Positions 42,533 to 51,882 of a DNA stretch of 64,000 nucleotides are shown here, piece by piece (within the stretch, counting starts at the first letter, position 1; each line of letters opens with the position of its first letter). Both the position numbers and the translations under genes were made by a program. Source of the DNA: Streptomyces sp. NBC_00433 (GTDB lineage Bacteria > Actinomycetota > Actinomycetes > Streptomycetales > Streptomycetaceae); assembly GCA_036015235.1 (NCBI GenBank), contig CP107926.1:1364001-1428000 (forward strand), read 5' to 3'. Under the pieces are notes generated by a model. The model did not search any database, had not been told where the DNA came from, and was given only the letters and a program-made list of their open reading frames with translations.

Positions 42533-44359
42533 TCAATGACCGCACCGGATGTTCGGCCGCACGGTGGTTCGCAGCGGCCGCACCAGTGGCTGGTCGAGCA
42601 GGATCGGAGGCCGCGTGGAAGGAGGTTCCACCAGGTACAGCTTGAGCGTGCGAGTCGACTGCCGGGGAAGCTCCACGTCCAGTGTGAACACGGGATGACC
42701 CCGCTCAGTGGTGGTGTTTGCCAACACCGCCCGGCCGTCCGACGTGGCGCCGGCCAGGCCCGCTCCGTTGGTCGCGTAGTAGGAGACCAGCAGCCGGTTG
42801 TCGCCCGGTCTGGTGGCGTAAGGCGGTCTGTCCACTCTCTGCGTGACGTATGCGGGGAGCCCGGTGGCCGGGGCCCGGTTGGTGAGCGTCACGGTCACGG
42901 TGACGTCCCGCCCGTCCCGGCCGCACTGCCCCGCTTTCCAGTCCAGCGTCCGGTCGAGGTAGTAGTCGAGCTTGGTCCCGGCTGCGTTGTTGACCACCAG
43001 CCCCGCGGTGGGTTGAGGACCTTCCGGCAGCACACCTGCGAAGTCGTCCTGCTGGAGCTCCCCTTGCTCGGTCCGGCGCGCGCTCCACACCGTGACCCGC
43101 CGTTCTTTGAGTTCCGTCCGCAGCGCGGACAGCAAAGCAGGGTAGTGCCGCCCGTCGGCGCTGAGGAGTTTCCCGGCGGTCGCCTTGGCGACGTCCGTGA
43201 AGAAGTTCTTACGCTCCATGGTGTCCGAGAATTCCGCATAGCTGGTGCGTTCGGTCAGGTCCACGACGTTGCCGGCCGACACGGCGGTGCCGTCGGCCAG
43301 ACGCGCCGGTCCGGTGACCGCGAGCAGCCCTGCCATCGCACGCGGGTCGAGCGCAATGACCCCGTCGACCTTCTTGCCGCTGTGCCGCGCCCAGGAGTCC
43401 GCCCAGATCCGCGCTGCGTAGGGGAAGTGTGGGCTGAGGTTGGCATTGACCCAGACGGTGGTGGGCGCGTTCTGTGCATAGTCGGCGGCGTACTCCTCGC
43501 CGAGGTTCACCGAGGCGCGGGAGTCAGCCATGGCCGTGTCGTTGCCGAAGTCCCCGAAACTCAGTTTTCCCTGAGTGGCCGTCAGCACGGCGAACGCACC
43601 GGGCAGTCCCCCGGTGCCGCGGGACTCGGCGGTGTTCTGGAAGATCACCAGATACCGCCGTACGCCCTGCGCGCCCATCATGGCGGGAAGTACACGTGCT
43701 GCCGCGGCGGCGTCGGCCGTGGCCGGCGCGAGCCGGCCGAGCTGACCGGTGAGCTGGTTGCGGGCCCGGTCCGCGGACGCCAGCCAGGTGCTGTCCGGCA
43801 GCTTGTCCGAGCGCGCTCGAATGTCGGACGCCACCTGCGCTGCGCGGTCCAGGGACGGGGACTCGCGTCGCAGCGCGACGAGGTCGATGGGATTTCCGCC
43901 CGCCCGGCCGCCGTCGGTCAGGCCGTCCGTAAGACGCACCAGTGGGGGCAGAACCTCTGCTGTGACGCGATGGGTGGCCCACGCCGCTCCACGCACGGTA
44001 CGCACGGGGTCGCCCAGGATGGGGATCCGCGCGGCCAGATACCAGGCCGGGCCGCCGGTGAAGCGGTGGGCCCAGGCGGCGTGGCCCGCGGCGGAGCGCA
44101 GTTCGGACGTCAGAGAGTCGATTCCCCGCACCCCTGGCCCCGGTGTGTTCGCCGCCCTGACGCTCTCCAGCGCACTCAGGCTGCGCTGGGCGGCGAGCAG
44201 TTCCGCACGCGCCAGCACAGCGGTGACCGCCACCCACGCGGCCCCTGCCGCCGCTAGGGCCAGGACGCCGCGAAGCAACAGCCGTGCCCGGCGGTCAAGA
44301 CGTGGCCGGTTGCGGCTGCCGCTGTCGATCCGGTGGCGGGTTCCCCGAGACAGGCGCAT
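42533..44359 (-). CDS. DUF4012 domain protein of the exopolysaccharide cluster
   Basis: 608 aa. After a basic N-terminus, a membrane segment (LLLRGVLALAAAGAAWVAVTA) anchors a long extracytoplasmic part. The DUF4012 core is visible: RYLVIFQNTAESRGTGGLPG, then FAVLTATQGKLSFGDFGNDT, PHFPYAARIWADSWARHSGK, and VDGVIALDPRAMAGLLAVTG. The C-terminal region is beta-rich (VTVTVTLTNRAP, PVFTLDVELPRQST). DUF4012 proteins are commonly found in actinobacterial polysaccharide clusters; a role at the cell surface in polymer attachment or processing is assumed but not proven. It follows the secreted-protein gene by 19 bp on the same strand and so belongs to the operon 45702 to 42533. Confidence 0.85.
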   Translation of the reverse strand: MRLSRGTRHRIDSGSRNRPRLDRRARLLLRGVLALAAAGAAWVAVTAVLARAELLAAQRSLSALESVRAANTPGPGVRGIDSLTSELRSAAGHAAWAHRFTGGPAWYLAARIPILGDPVRTVRGAAWATHRVTAEVLPPLVRLTDGLTDGGRAGGNPIDLVALRRESPSLDRAAQVASDIRARSDKLPDSTWLASADRARNQLTGQLGRLAPATADAAAAARVLPAMMGAQGVRRYLVIFQNTAESRGTGGLPGAFAVLTATQGKLSFGDFGNDTAMADSRASVNLGEEYAADYAQNAPTTVWVNANLSPHFPYAARIWADSWARHSGKKVDGVIALDPRAMAGLLAVTGPARLADGTAVSAGNVVDLTERTSYAEFSDTMERKNFFTDVAKATAGKLLSADGRHYPALLSALRTELKERRVTVWSARRTEQGELQQDDFAGVLPEGPQPTAGLVVNNAAGTKLDYYLDRTLDWKAGQCGRDGRDVTVTVTLTNRAPATGLPAYVTQRVDRPPYATRPGDNRLLVSYYATNGAGLAGATSDGRAVLANTTTERGHPVFTLDVELPRQSTRTLKLYLVEPPSTRPPILLDQPLVRPLRTTVRPNIRCGH

Positions 44360-44378
44360 CAGCGGCTACGCCCACCCG

Positions 44379-44945
44379 TCACTGATGCAGGCTGTGACGA
44401 CGACGGCGCCGGTGCAGCAGGTACGAGCTACCGCCGAACGCACACAGTGCGGCTGCCGAGCCGGCCGCAAGGGTGGTGTGACTCGGACCGCTCTCCTGCG
44501 CCGTGGCCTGGCTGGCAACCGGAGCGGCGTTGATATTCGCGGACGCGGTGTCCGCCGCCCTGCGATGGAACGGTCTCCGTACGACGACCGTCTTGGACAG
44601 CACGCGCCCGGATGACAGCCCTGTCAGGGAGAAGGAGTGCGGACCGGACGTCGTGTTCCGGGGAATGGTCACAACCCCGGACGCAGCGCCGCGCCAATCG
44701 GATCGGACGGTGCGCAGCAGGGTTGTGTCGAGCCGTGCTGCGACCTGTTCCCTCGCGGCGAAACCCGTGCCGAGGAAGGACAGCGGGGCGCCGGCGAACG
44801 GCCGGGTGGAACTGAGGCACAGGGCTCCGGGCCCTGGCGGGTACGGAGTAGCGGCGGCCGGTGTCGCGACCACGGTGGCGGGAACGGCGGCCAGGGCGGC
44901 GACGGAGATCGCCGCGGCGGTGCGTCGAATCACGTCTATGGGCAT
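44379..44945 (-). CDS. Exported protein with C-terminal membrane tail
   Basis: 188 aa from ATG at 44945, with GAGGAG 10 bases upstream. Residues 1-33 are a signal peptide. The body is a small beta-sandwich-like domain: LCLSSTRPFAGAPLSFLGTG, FAAREQVAARLDTTLLRTVR, SGVVTIPRNTTSGPHSFSLT, where the PRNTTSGPHSF stretch resembles IPT/Ig-like domains of bacterial surface proteins. A Ser/Ala-rich spacer, a short hydrophobic stretch (LAAGSAAALCAFGGSSYLL) and an Arg-rich end (HRRRRRH) follow, as in membrane-tethered surface proteins without a sortase signal. It lies between the initiating sugar-transferase and DUF4012 genes and is likely part of the polymer surface machinery. Confidence 0.7.
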   Translation of the reverse strand: MPIDVIRRTAAAISVAALAAVPATVVATPAAATPYPPGPGALCLSSTRPFAGAPLSFLGTGFAAREQVAARLDTTLLRTVRSDWRGAASGVVTIPRNTTSGPHSFSLTGLSSGRVLSKTVVVRRPFHRRAADTASANINAAPVASQATAQESGPSHTTLAAGSAAALCAFGGSSYLLHRRRRRHSLHQ

Positions 44946-45093
44946 CGTGACCGGGCTCCTCTTCTGGAACTCGCGTCCTACCCCGGGAGGCAGCAGGACA
45001 GATGGGCGAGGCACAGGGATATATACACCGCAATGGGACCTGGATAACGGCCTGGGCGAGAGAGCACCCTGATGGCCGAGTTGCTGTGCCCCC

Positions 45094-45702
45094 TCAGTAG
45101 GCCCCCTCCCCTCGGAGTACCGCCCTCGGGGTGCGCGCGAGGATCACCAGGTCCAGGCGGAGCGACCACGTGTCAACGTATGCAAGGTCCAGACGCAGCG
45201 TCTCCTCCCAGCTCAGGCTGGACCGGCCACTGACCTGCCACAGCCCGGTGAGCCCGGGGCGGACCAGCAGCCTGCGGATCGCCTGTTCGCTGAACGCCGA
45301 GTCCTCCAGCGGCAACGGCCGCGGCCCGACCAACGACATGTGGCCCATCACCACGTTGAACAACTGGGGCAGTTCATCGAGTGAGAAGCGGCGCATCAGT
45401 CGGCCCGCCCGGGTGACACGCGGGTCTTCTCGGATCTTGAAAAGGTGCCCGTCGGCTTCGTTGCTCCCGGCCAAGGCGTGTCGCTGCAGTTCCGAGCCCA
45501 CCCGCATGGTCCGCACCTTCAACACCTGAAACACCTCACCGCGCAGGCCGGTTCTGCGCTGCCGGAAGAGCACGGGACCCGGGCTGTCGATCTTGACAGC
45601 GACGGCGACGGCGAAGAGGACCGGGGACAGCAGCACGATCAGGGCCGAGGCGCCCAGAACATCGACAACTCGCTTGACTGCCTTCGCCGCTGATCCAGAC
45701 AT
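45094..45702 (-). CDS. Initiating phospho-sugar transferase (WcaJ/PglC-like)
   Basis: 202 aa, ATG with AGGAGAGG 5 bases upstream. The protein is the catalytic core of the bacterial sugar transferase family. One re-entrant N-terminal hydrophobic segment ([19 protein letters not shown]) is followed by [63 protein letters not shown] and [14 protein letters not shown]. The Asp-Glu of LDELPQL is the catalytic dyad of these monotopic transferases. It moves a sugar-1-phosphate from a UDP-sugar onto undecaprenyl phosphate, the first membrane step of repeat-unit assembly. The longer WcaJ-type N-terminal membrane domain is absent. It is the first gene of the minus-strand operon, divergent from the decarboxylase gene. 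Confidence 0.93.
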   Translation of the reverse strand: MSGSAAKAVKRVVDVLGASALIVLLSPVLFAVAVAVKIDSPGPVLFRQRRTGLRGEVFQVLKVRTMRVGSELQRHALAGSNEADGHLFKIREDPRVTRAGRLMRRFSLDELPQLFNVVMGHMSLVGPRPLPLEDSAFSEQAIRRLLVRPGLTGLWQVSGRSSLSWEETLRLDLAYVDTWSLRLDLVILARTPRAVLRGEGAY

Positions 45703-45787
45703 GCTGACCTCTCCTACCGCTTGGGCCGACCAGGGGGCGTAAACCGCTCAAACGGCGGGCGCGCTTCGCCCGTCAGCCGCGGCAGCA

Positions 45788-45817
45788 TTGCACATAACGG
45801 ATATGTCAAGGTAAGCA
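45788..45817 (+). promoter_or_regulatory. Probable promoter of the exopolysaccharide plus-strand operon
   Basis: TTGCAC (45788-45793) and TAAGCA (45812-45817) are separated by 18 bases in the AT-richer part of the 195-bp divergent region, about 80 bp before the ATG at 45898. Confidence 0.35.
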
Positions 45818-45850
45818 TGGCATTAGTTCGAATTCCTGCATTGACACTTT

Positions 45851-45879
45851 GGGTCGGCCGGTCACGGGGCGGCCGACCC
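45851..45879 (+). promoter_or_regulatory. Leader hairpin before the decarboxylase gene
   Basis: GGGTCGGCC (45851-45859) pairs with GGCCGACCC (45871-45879), 18 bases before the start codon and directly before GAGAGGA. It may affect translation of the operon's first gene. Confidence 0.45.
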
Positions 45880-45897
45880 GGCAGCGAGAGGACCCTC

Positions 45898-46902
45898 ATG
45901 CGTGCAGTGGTGACCGGCGGGGCCGGATTCATCGGCTCCCACCTGTGCGAGCGATTGCTCGCCGAAGGCGGTGACGTGGTGTGCGTGGACAACTTCCTGA
46001 CGTCAGGCCTGCACAACATCGATCATCTGATGGGGCATCCTCACTTCCAGTTCAGTTACCTGGACGTTTGTCAGGGTCTCGATGTGAACGGACCGGTGGA
46101 CGCCGTCTTCCACCTGGCCTCGCCCGCTTCGCCCACGGACTACCTCAAGATGCCTCTGGAGACCCTGCGCGTCGGGTCGGCCGGCACCTGGAACGCCCTG
46201 GACCTGGCGACCGAGAAGGACGCGCGTTTCCTGCTGACCTCCACCTCCGAGTCGTACGGTGACCCGCAGGTCCATCCGCAGAGCGAGGACTACTGGGGCC
46301 ACGTCAACCCGGTGGGACCGCGGTCGGTCTACGACGAGGCCAAGCGGTTCGGTGAGGCGCTGACCATGGCGTACCGCCGGAGCCGCGGCGTAGACGCCAA
46401 GCTGGTCAGGATCTTCAACACCTTCGGCCCCCGCATGCGCCCCGACGACGGCCGGGCCATTCCCACCTTCATCCGCCAGGCACTGGAGGGGGAGCCCCTG
46501 ACCGTCGCCGGTGACGGCGCCCAGACCCGGTCCCTGTGCTATGTCGACGACCTGGTCGGCGGACTGGTCCAGATGATGGCCGGCCCTCACGGTGGGCCTG
46601 TCAACCTGGGAAACCCGCACGAGGTGTCCATGCTCGACCTCGCCCGGTGGATCATCGAACTCACCGGCTCCCGTTCGGAAATCCAACTGGTGCCCCGGCC
46701 GCAGGACGACCCGGAGAAGCGCCGCCCGGACATCACCCTTGCCCGCGAGTTGCTGGGCTGGGAGCCGAAGACCGACGTCGATCAGGGACTGCGCGCGACC
46801 ATCGCCAGCTTCAGCAGCCGCATGAGCCAGGCCGCTTCGGCCGGAGACGACCTCGCACTCCCGGCCCCCGGATCTGCACTCACCGCAGGAGCGGCATCGT
46901 GA
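45898..46902 (+). CDS. UDP-glucuronate decarboxylase-like SDR (UDP-xylose synthase type)
   Basis: 334 aa from ATG at 45898 with GAGAGGA. It has the extended SDR nucleotide site [80 protein letters not shown] (catalytic Tyr-x-x-x-Lys as YDEAK) and [12 protein letters not shown]. The ASPASP-x-x-Y and GDP-x-x-HPQ-x-E-x-YWG motifs are specific to UDP-glucuronic acid decarboxylases rather than simple epimerases. The product would be UDP-xylose (or its 4-keto intermediate) for repeat-unit synthesis. It overlaps the next gene by GTGA. It is the first gene of the run to 50220. Confidence 0.88.
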   Translation: MRAVVTGGAGFIGSHLCERLLAEGGDVVCVDNFLTSGLHNIDHLMGHPHFQFSYLDVCQGLDVNGPVDAVFHLASPASPTDYLKMPLETLRVGSAGTWNALDLATEKDARFLLTSTSESYGDPQVHPQSEDYWGHVNPVGPRSVYDEAKRFGEALTMAYRRSRGVDAKLVRIFNTFGPRMRPDDGRAIPTFIRQALEGEPLTVAGDGAQTRSLCYVDDLVGGLVQMMAGPHGGPVNLGNPHEVSMLDLARWIIELTGSRSEIQLVPRPQDDPEKRRPDITLARELLGWEPKTDVDQGLRATIASFSSRMSQAASAGDDLALPAPGSALTAGAAS

Positions 46903-47792
46903 CCGTCCTTGTGGACGAACTGCCCAACCGCTCGGTTCCCGTCGTCGACTGCCTCGGCGTACCCATCACCGCTCACACCCCCGAGAGCGCGGCCCGCGAG
47001 GTCGTCAGGCTCGCCCGGCACCACCGCGACACCCGCTCGGCCGCCACCTCCCGTGGGAGCGCCGTACACCTGTGCAACGCCTACACCCTCGCTCTCACCA
47101 ATCGCGATCCGCAGCTCCACGGCATCATGCGCAGCGGCGCCCTGAACCTTCCCGACGGCCAATCGGTGGTATGGGCGAACCAGTGGCTGCACCGCGATAC
47201 GGCCCTGCCCGCCACCCGGGTGTACGGTCCCGACCTGTTCCTGGACGTATTCGCCCACGGACAGGACGCCGGACTCAGGCACTACCTGCTCGGTTCCACG
47301 CCCGAGGTCATGAAATCGCTGCGGAGAGAAATGCTCCGGCGCTTCCCCCGGGCCCAGATCGTGGGCAGTTGCTCGCCGCCGTTCCGTTCTCCGACCGCGC
47401 GTGAGCTGCTTGACGAGGAAGAAGCCATCCTCTCCTCCCGCGCCGACATCGTCTGGGTCGGCCTCGGCACCCCCAAGCAGGACATCCGAGCGGCGCAACT
47501 AGCGGCGGCGCTCCCGGTCGTGGCCGTCGCGGTGGGCGCCGCCTTCGACTTCGTGGCGGGCCACAAACGCCAGGCCCCACCGTGGGTGCGGCGCCGGGGC
47601 CTGGAGTGGGCCTTCCGTCTCGGCTGCGAACCACGCAGGCTCTGGCGCCGCTATCTCTTCGGCAACGCCCGCTTTCTCGGCGGTGTCGCCCGGCAGGCGG
47701 CGGTCGGTACCGTGCCGTGGATGGCCGGGCGGTCCCCGCGTCCGACATCCCTCACCATCGAGTGCCTTGCCGGACGGGAGAAGCGAACGTGA
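46899..47792 (+). CDS. WecG/TagA/CpsF-family glycosyltransferase
   Basis: 297 aa from GTG at 46899, GGAG 7 bases upstream. The GT26 motifs are present: [29 protein letters not shown] (with the conserved catalytic-type Asp of the PDG motif), [48 protein letters not shown] and [40 protein letters not shown]. The C-terminal basic helices bind the membrane. It adds the second sugar (in relatives ManNAc or related) to the lipid-linked first sugar, so it probably acts right after the transferase at 45094. It shares 4-bp overlaps with both neighbours. Confidence 0.92.
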   Translation: MTVLVDELPNRSVPVVDCLGVPITAHTPESAAREVVRLARHHRDTRSAATSRGSAVHLCNAYTLALTNRDPQLHGIMRSGALNLPDGQSVVWANQWLHRDTALPATRVYGPDLFLDVFAHGQDAGLRHYLLGSTPEVMKSLRREMLRRFPRAQIVGSCSPPFRSPTARELLDEEEAILSSRADIVWVGLGTPKQDIRAAQLAAALPVVAVAVGAAFDFVAGHKRQAPPWVRRRGLEWAFRLGCEPRRLWRRYLFGNARFLGGVARQAAVGTVPWMAGRSPRPTSLTIECLAGREKRT

Positions 47793-49033
47793 ACGCCCGG
47801 CATGTACAACCACCCCCGCTCCCGGCCCCCCGCCGTCTGCATGTTGCCATGGTGCACAGCTTCTACCGCTCCGCCAGCCCCAGCGGGGAGAACCTGGCGG
47901 TCGTCGACCAGGCCCAGGCACTGCGCCGGGCAGGGCACACAGTCTCCGTGGTCGCGGCCCACACCGATGAGCTCCAGGCAAAGCCGTTCTACGCGGCGCG
48001 CGCAGGCCTGACAGTGGCGACCGGCCGTGGGCGCTCTCCCCTGGCCGAACTCAGGCGCCTTCGCCCGGACGTGGTCCATGTGCACAACCTCTTTCCCAAC
48101 CTGGGTACCGGTTGGCTGCGGCGCTGGGGCGGCCCGCTCGTCGCCACCCTGCACAACTACCGACCAGCCTGTGCTGCCGGCACGCTCTTCCGGGACGGCA
48201 AGGTGTGCACGGCATGCCCTGACGGTGATCGATGGGCAGGGGTGCGGTGCAGCTGCTACCGGAGCTCGCGCAGCGCGACGCTTCCCCTCGCCTGGGCCGG
48301 TCGAGCGGGAGCAGCAGCTCATCCGCTGTTGCGCCGTGCCGACCGCCTGGTGATGCTCTCCGAGCTGAGCAAGGAGCTCTATCTACGTTTCGGGGTGCCG
48401 GCCGGGAAACTGGTGGTCGTACCGAATTCCGTCGACAGCCGAGACGACGGCCCGTCGGCGGAGCCCGCAGTGGCTGCGCCCGGGACGCGCGCACGCTGGC
48501 TGTTCGTGGGTCGGCTGACCGAGGAGAAGGGAATTCTGCCGCTGCTGCGGAACTGGCCGGAGGGGGAATCCATCGACGTGATCGGTTCTGGGCCACTTGA
48601 ATCAGCCTGCCGCGCGGCCGCTCCGAGGGGAGTGAGAATGCTCGGTGCGCTTCCCCGCGAGCAGCTGCTGGCTGCGTTGCCCGGCTATACCGGTCTTGTC
48701 TTCCCCAGCGTCTGGTTCGAGGGCGCGCCTCTGGTCTGTCAGGAGGCGCTGGCGGCTGGGGTGCCCGTGCTGGCCCTGGCCGGATCGGGAGCTGCTGACA
48801 GCGTGCGCCGGGACGGCACTGGTGCCGTCTACCGCAATGCCGACGATCTGGCGCGCGTCCTCGCCGTGGCCGCTGGCAACTTCCCGAGGTTGCGTGAGCA
48901 CTGCCGGCGGGTCCATGCCGAGCGCTACAGCGTCCGGTCGTGGACGGAAGCGATGGTCACCGTGTACGCACAGGCCATAGGGCATGCCCCAGGACCTCGG
49001 GAAAGGGTCGCGGCCGCGGCGCCGAGGTGCTGA
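47789..49033 (+). CDS. GT4 glycosyltransferase
   Basis: 414 aa from GTG at 47789, GGGAGAAG upstream, overlapping the previous stop. GT-B fold with N-terminal VAMVHSFYRSASPSGENLAV, DVVHVHNLFPNLGTG, LHNYRPACAAGTLFRDGK, a Cys cluster (CTACPDGDRWAGVRCSCYRS) seen in one GT4 subgroup, then LVVVPNSVD, WLFVGRLTEEKGILPLL, and the donor-site motif VWFEGAPLVCQEALAAGVPV with Glu in E-x7-E position. A C-terminal tail of unclear role follows. It transfers a sugar from a nucleotide-sugar to the growing repeat unit on the inner membrane face. The specific sugar cannot be told. Confidence 0.9.
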   Translation: MNARHVQPPPLPAPRRLHVAMVHSFYRSASPSGENLAVVDQAQALRRAGHTVSVVAAHTDELQAKPFYAARAGLTVATGRGRSPLAELRRLRPDVVHVHNLFPNLGTGWLRRWGGPLVATLHNYRPACAAGTLFRDGKVCTACPDGDRWAGVRCSCYRSSRSATLPLAWAGRAGAAAHPLLRRADRLVMLSELSKELYLRFGVPAGKLVVVPNSVDSRDDGPSAEPAVAAPGTRARWLFVGRLTEEKGILPLLRNWPEGESIDVIGSGPLESACRAAAPRGVRMLGALPREQLLAALPGYTGLVFPSVWFEGAPLVCQEALAAGVPVLALAGSGAADSVRRDGTGAVYRNADDLARVLAVAAGNFPRLREHCRRVHAERYSVRSWTEAMVTVYAQAIGHAPGPRERVAAAAPRC

Positions 49034-50220
49034 GCAAGGCAGGTCGGCGGCGAGTCGTTGTGGTGCAGCCGTATGTCCCCGGCTACCGCACGGAATTCTT
49101 CGACCAGGCGGAGGCCATCCTCGGAAGGCGAGGAGTGGTTCTGGAAGTCCTCCACGGAGCTCCTCCACCAGGCCATACGGCCAGACGTGATGCCGCCGCC
49201 TGTGCCTGCGCGACGCAAGTGCCCGTCGCCCGGATTGCCGTTCCCGGTGGCCGGCACCTCAACTGGCGCCGTGTGCAGCGCCAGGCGGCTTCCGCCGACG
49301 CGGTCGTGGTGGAGCAGGCGCTGCACAACCTGGAGACGTACCCCCTTCTGCTGATGCACCTGCTCGGGCGGGCGGCACCGACAGGTCCCCGGGTCGCCTT
49401 CTGGGGCCACGGCCGGACGTACACCAAGCCCGTGAGCCGGATCGAGTCCCTTGCCAAGGACGCGCTGACACGGCGCGGCGCCTGGTTCTTCGCCTATACG
49501 GAGAGCGGAGCCGCACACGTCGCCTCGCGGGGCTATCCCCGCGATCGCATCACCGTGGTGCGCAACTCCGTCGACACCGCCGCACTGTCCGCCATCGTCG
49601 ACCGCACCCGACGACCGGGAACGGCGGAGTACGCCGAGGCGCTGCTGCTCCGCGAGAGATATGGCCTGGTCAGCGGGCGAACGGCCCTGTTCCTGGGCGG
49701 ATTGGACGCGCCCAAGCGGATTCCGCTCCTGCTGGAAGCCGCCCGACGGATCGCGAGCGAACTGCCTGACTTCCGCCTGCTGGTAGCCGGGGACGGCATT
49801 GACAGGAGTCTGGTCGAGGAGGCCGCGTCCTCCCCCGGCAGTCCCGTGGTCGCGGTAGGCCACGCCACGGGCCGGCGCACCGCAATGCTCGGCGCGGTCA
49901 GCGACCTCATGCTGATGCCTGGGCGAGTGGGGCTGTGCGCGGTGGACTCCTTCGCGCTGCGCACGCCCATCGTGACGACCGACTGGCCCTGGCACGCTCC
50001 TGAGTTCGAGTACCTGACCGACGGCCGCAACTCCTTGGTCACCCCCAACGACACAGCGTCGTACACCGCGGCAGCAATCGACCTTCTGAACAATCCTTCC
50101 CGTCTTGAACGGCTCCGTGCGGGTTGCGCGAGGGACTGCGCCGACTACACCGTCCAGGGGATGGCCAGCAGATTCTGCGAGGGCCTGTACCGGATACTCG
50201 GCGACGGAGTGCGACAGTGA
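49027..50220 (+). CDS. GT4-like glycosyltransferase
   Basis: 397 aa from GTG at 49027, which overlaps the previous gene by 7 bases. GT-B organisation: VVVVQPYVPGYRTEFFDQAE at the N-terminus, ALHNLETYPLLLMHL, PRVAFWGHGRTYTK (an FWGHG motif of one GT4 branch), ITVVRNSVD, ALFLGGLDAPKRIPLLLEAA (donor-binding lysine region), FRLLVAGDGIDR, DLMLMPGRVGLCAVDSFALR in place of the usual E-x7-E stretch, and DGRNSLVTPNDTASYTAAAI. The last motif keeps Cys-Ala-Val-Asp instead of Gly-x-x-x-x-E, so this branch is diverged. Likely acts on the same repeat unit. It is the last gene of the tightly overlapping run beginning at 45898. Confidence 0.85.
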   Translation: MLSKAGRRRVVVVQPYVPGYRTEFFDQAEAILGRRGVVLEVLHGAPPPGHTARRDAAACACATQVPVARIAVPGGRHLNWRRVQRQAASADAVVVEQALHNLETYPLLLMHLLGRAAPTGPRVAFWGHGRTYTKPVSRIESLAKDALTRRGAWFFAYTESGAAHVASRGYPRDRITVVRNSVDTAALSAIVDRTRRPGTAEYAEALLLRERYGLVSGRTALFLGGLDAPKRIPLLLEAARRIASELPDFRLLVAGDGIDRSLVEEAASSPGSPVVAVGHATGRRTAMLGAVSDLMLMPGRVGLCAVDSFALRTPIVTTDWPWHAPEFEYLTDGRNSLVTPNDTASYTAAAIDLLNNPSRLERLRAGCARDCADYTVQGMASRFCEGLYRILGDGVRQ

Positions 50221-50325
50221 CCGATACTTGAATGTCGAGGAATCCGGCTGGCGCATCCGCATGAAATCCTGCGAAACGCGGAGCCGTGAAAAGTACTTCA
50301 CCGAGAGATCCGTTAGCGTTTCTGC

Positions 50326-51009
50326 ATGACTGTCGTGAGAGAAGCCGTCAAGTTCCTCGTCGGGGGAATGAACCGCCCGGTGGCCACGATGCGCCTGGCA
50401 CACGCAGTGATGACGGATCCCCGACCTCACAGGATCGAGATCGGCGCGCACCGCAGGGGCCGTGCCGGGTGGATCGGAACCGATATCTCATGGCGTACGC
50501 GGCACTACATGGACGCCGCAAAACCGTGGCCCATTCCGGACAGTTCGGTAAGCCACGTCTATGGCGACAATATGATCGAGCACATGCGTATGGAGCCGAA
50601 CAGAAGGATGTTCAGGGAAGCACGCAGGGTGCTGATGCCGGGCGGGAAGATCAGGTTCGCGACACCCGACGTAGAGTACGTCGTCGAACTCTACGTGCAA
50701 AATAACGAGGAAACAAAGAAGGCGATCGAGCGGTCGACCTGGGAAGCACATCACCCGGTTGACCTTCTGCGCATTCCATTTCAAGAATGCGGTCACCACC
50801 TCGGCTACCTCTGGGATTTTCAGTCGCTCAACGCCGAACTCGTCGCGGCCGGTTTCACCGGTGTGCGTCGCTGTGCGCCGGGGCAGAGCGACGATCCGGT
50901 TTTCAGGAACCTGGAATCCCGCCCGGACCGGGCGCTCATCGTGGAAGCAGAGGTCAGCTCAGATATTTCCGAGGAAGCGCGGCGTCCGACGTTTTCAGGT
51001 GTGCGATAG
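50326..51009 (+). CDS. Class I SAM-dependent methyltransferase
   Basis: 227 aa. The fold is the Methyltransf_11 type: RIEIGAHRRGRAGWIGTDIS as motif I region, KPWPIPDSSVSHVYGDNMIE with the acidic loop, ARRVLMPGGKIRFATPDVEY and DLLRIPFQECGHHLGYLWDF, then a final strand AAGFTGVRRCAPG. The glycine motif I is reduced (IGAHRRG), which suggests a distant branch. No ribosome site is evident; TAGCGT lies 7 bases before the ATG, so the transcript may be leaderless with its own promoter. Base composition here is clearly less GC-rich than upstream. Probably methylates a sugar or lipid-linked unit. Confidence 0.8.
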   Translation: MTVVREAVKFLVGGMNRPVATMRLAHAVMTDPRPHRIEIGAHRRGRAGWIGTDISWRTRHYMDAAKPWPIPDSSVSHVYGDNMIEHMRMEPNRRMFREARRVLMPGGKIRFATPDVEYVVELYVQNNEETKKAIERSTWEAHHPVDLLRIPFQECGHHLGYLWDFQSLNAELVAAGFTGVRRCAPGQSDDPVFRNLESRPDRALIVEAEVSSDISEEARRPTFSGVR

Positions 51010-51078
51010 CAGGCGATGACGTAATTGCGCGCCCAACTCCAAGACCGCAGAGTACGCGGGACTGTGGAAGGAACAAGA

Positions 51079-51882
51079 ATGAGTAACGGTGTTGAATTGC
51101 AGCGCGCCGCAATGGACGAGATCTGCCATAGCCGAGATGACTGGTCGTTCCACGTCACCGAAGATCCCCTGACGCGTTTCCTTCGGGATCGCCGTCTGCT
51201 GATCGCCCTGCGCCGTCTCCGCGACCGAGGTCTGCTGGACTGCGCGACGCAGAGCGTCCTGGTCGTCTGCGGCGGAGTCGGCGGGGAGGGAATCCTACTC
51301 CTCCGATATGGATTCACAGACGTCACCGTCTCCGATCTTTCTGATCAAGCTCTCACCGTCTGCCACAGCCTGAAACCTGAACTGCAGACTCTGTCGTTGA
51401 ACGCGGAAAACATGGCCGAAATCCCTGACGCCAGTTACGATATCGTCCTGGTTCAAGACGGGCTGCACCACCTGCCCCGGCCGGTTCTAGGATTTACGGA
51501 GATGCTCCGAGTCGCTCGTACCGCAGTCATCGTGATCGAACCGCACGAGGGTCTGGTCGGCAAACTCATCGGCACCGAATGGGAAAAGCACGGTGACGTC
51601 GTGAACTTCGTCTTCCGGTGGAGCCGATCGATCCTGGAGCAAGCCACCCTGAGCTACCTCCTGACTCCGGACGCCATCGTGCTGCCGCACCGGACATGGG
51701 ATCACAACGTGGTCGTGGGAAGGCTGGTGAACCGCCTACCGGCGCGGTGGCGTCTACCGATCGCCAAGTCGGTCTACAGGGTGCTGTCACCGGCAAACCG
51801 GCTCGGCAACATGATGATCGGAATCGTGGTCAAGCCAAACGGCAGTCGCCCCTCGCGGATGGCCGAACACGGAACCCGATGA
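51079..51882 (+). CDS. Class I SAM-dependent methyltransferase
   Basis: 267 aa from ATG at 51079, GAAGGA 6 bases upstream. Motif I SVLVVCGGVGGEGILLLRYG, motif II VTVSDLSDQALTV, the acidic loop NAENMAEIPDASYDIVLVQD, then GLHHLPRPVLGFTEMLRV and TAVIVIEPHEGLVGKLIG. The rest (GDVVNFVFRWSRSILEQATL) is helical and hydrophobic, perhaps contacting the membrane substrate. It overlaps the next methyltransferase gene by ATGA, so they are coupled. It is probably part of sugar O-methylation in the polymer; the target position is unknown. Confidence 0.85.
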   Translation: MSNGVELQRAAMDEICHSRDDWSFHVTEDPLTRFLRDRRLLIALRRLRDRGLLDCATQSVLVVCGGVGGEGILLLRYGFTDVTVSDLSDQALTVCHSLKPELQTLSLNAENMAEIPDASYDIVLVQDGLHHLPRPVLGFTEMLRVARTAVIVIEPHEGLVGKLIGTEWEKHGDVVNFVFRWSRSILEQATLSYLLTPDAIVLPHRTWDHNVVVGRLVNRLPARWRLPIAKSVYRVLSPANRLGNMMIGIVVKPNGSRPSRMAEHGTR

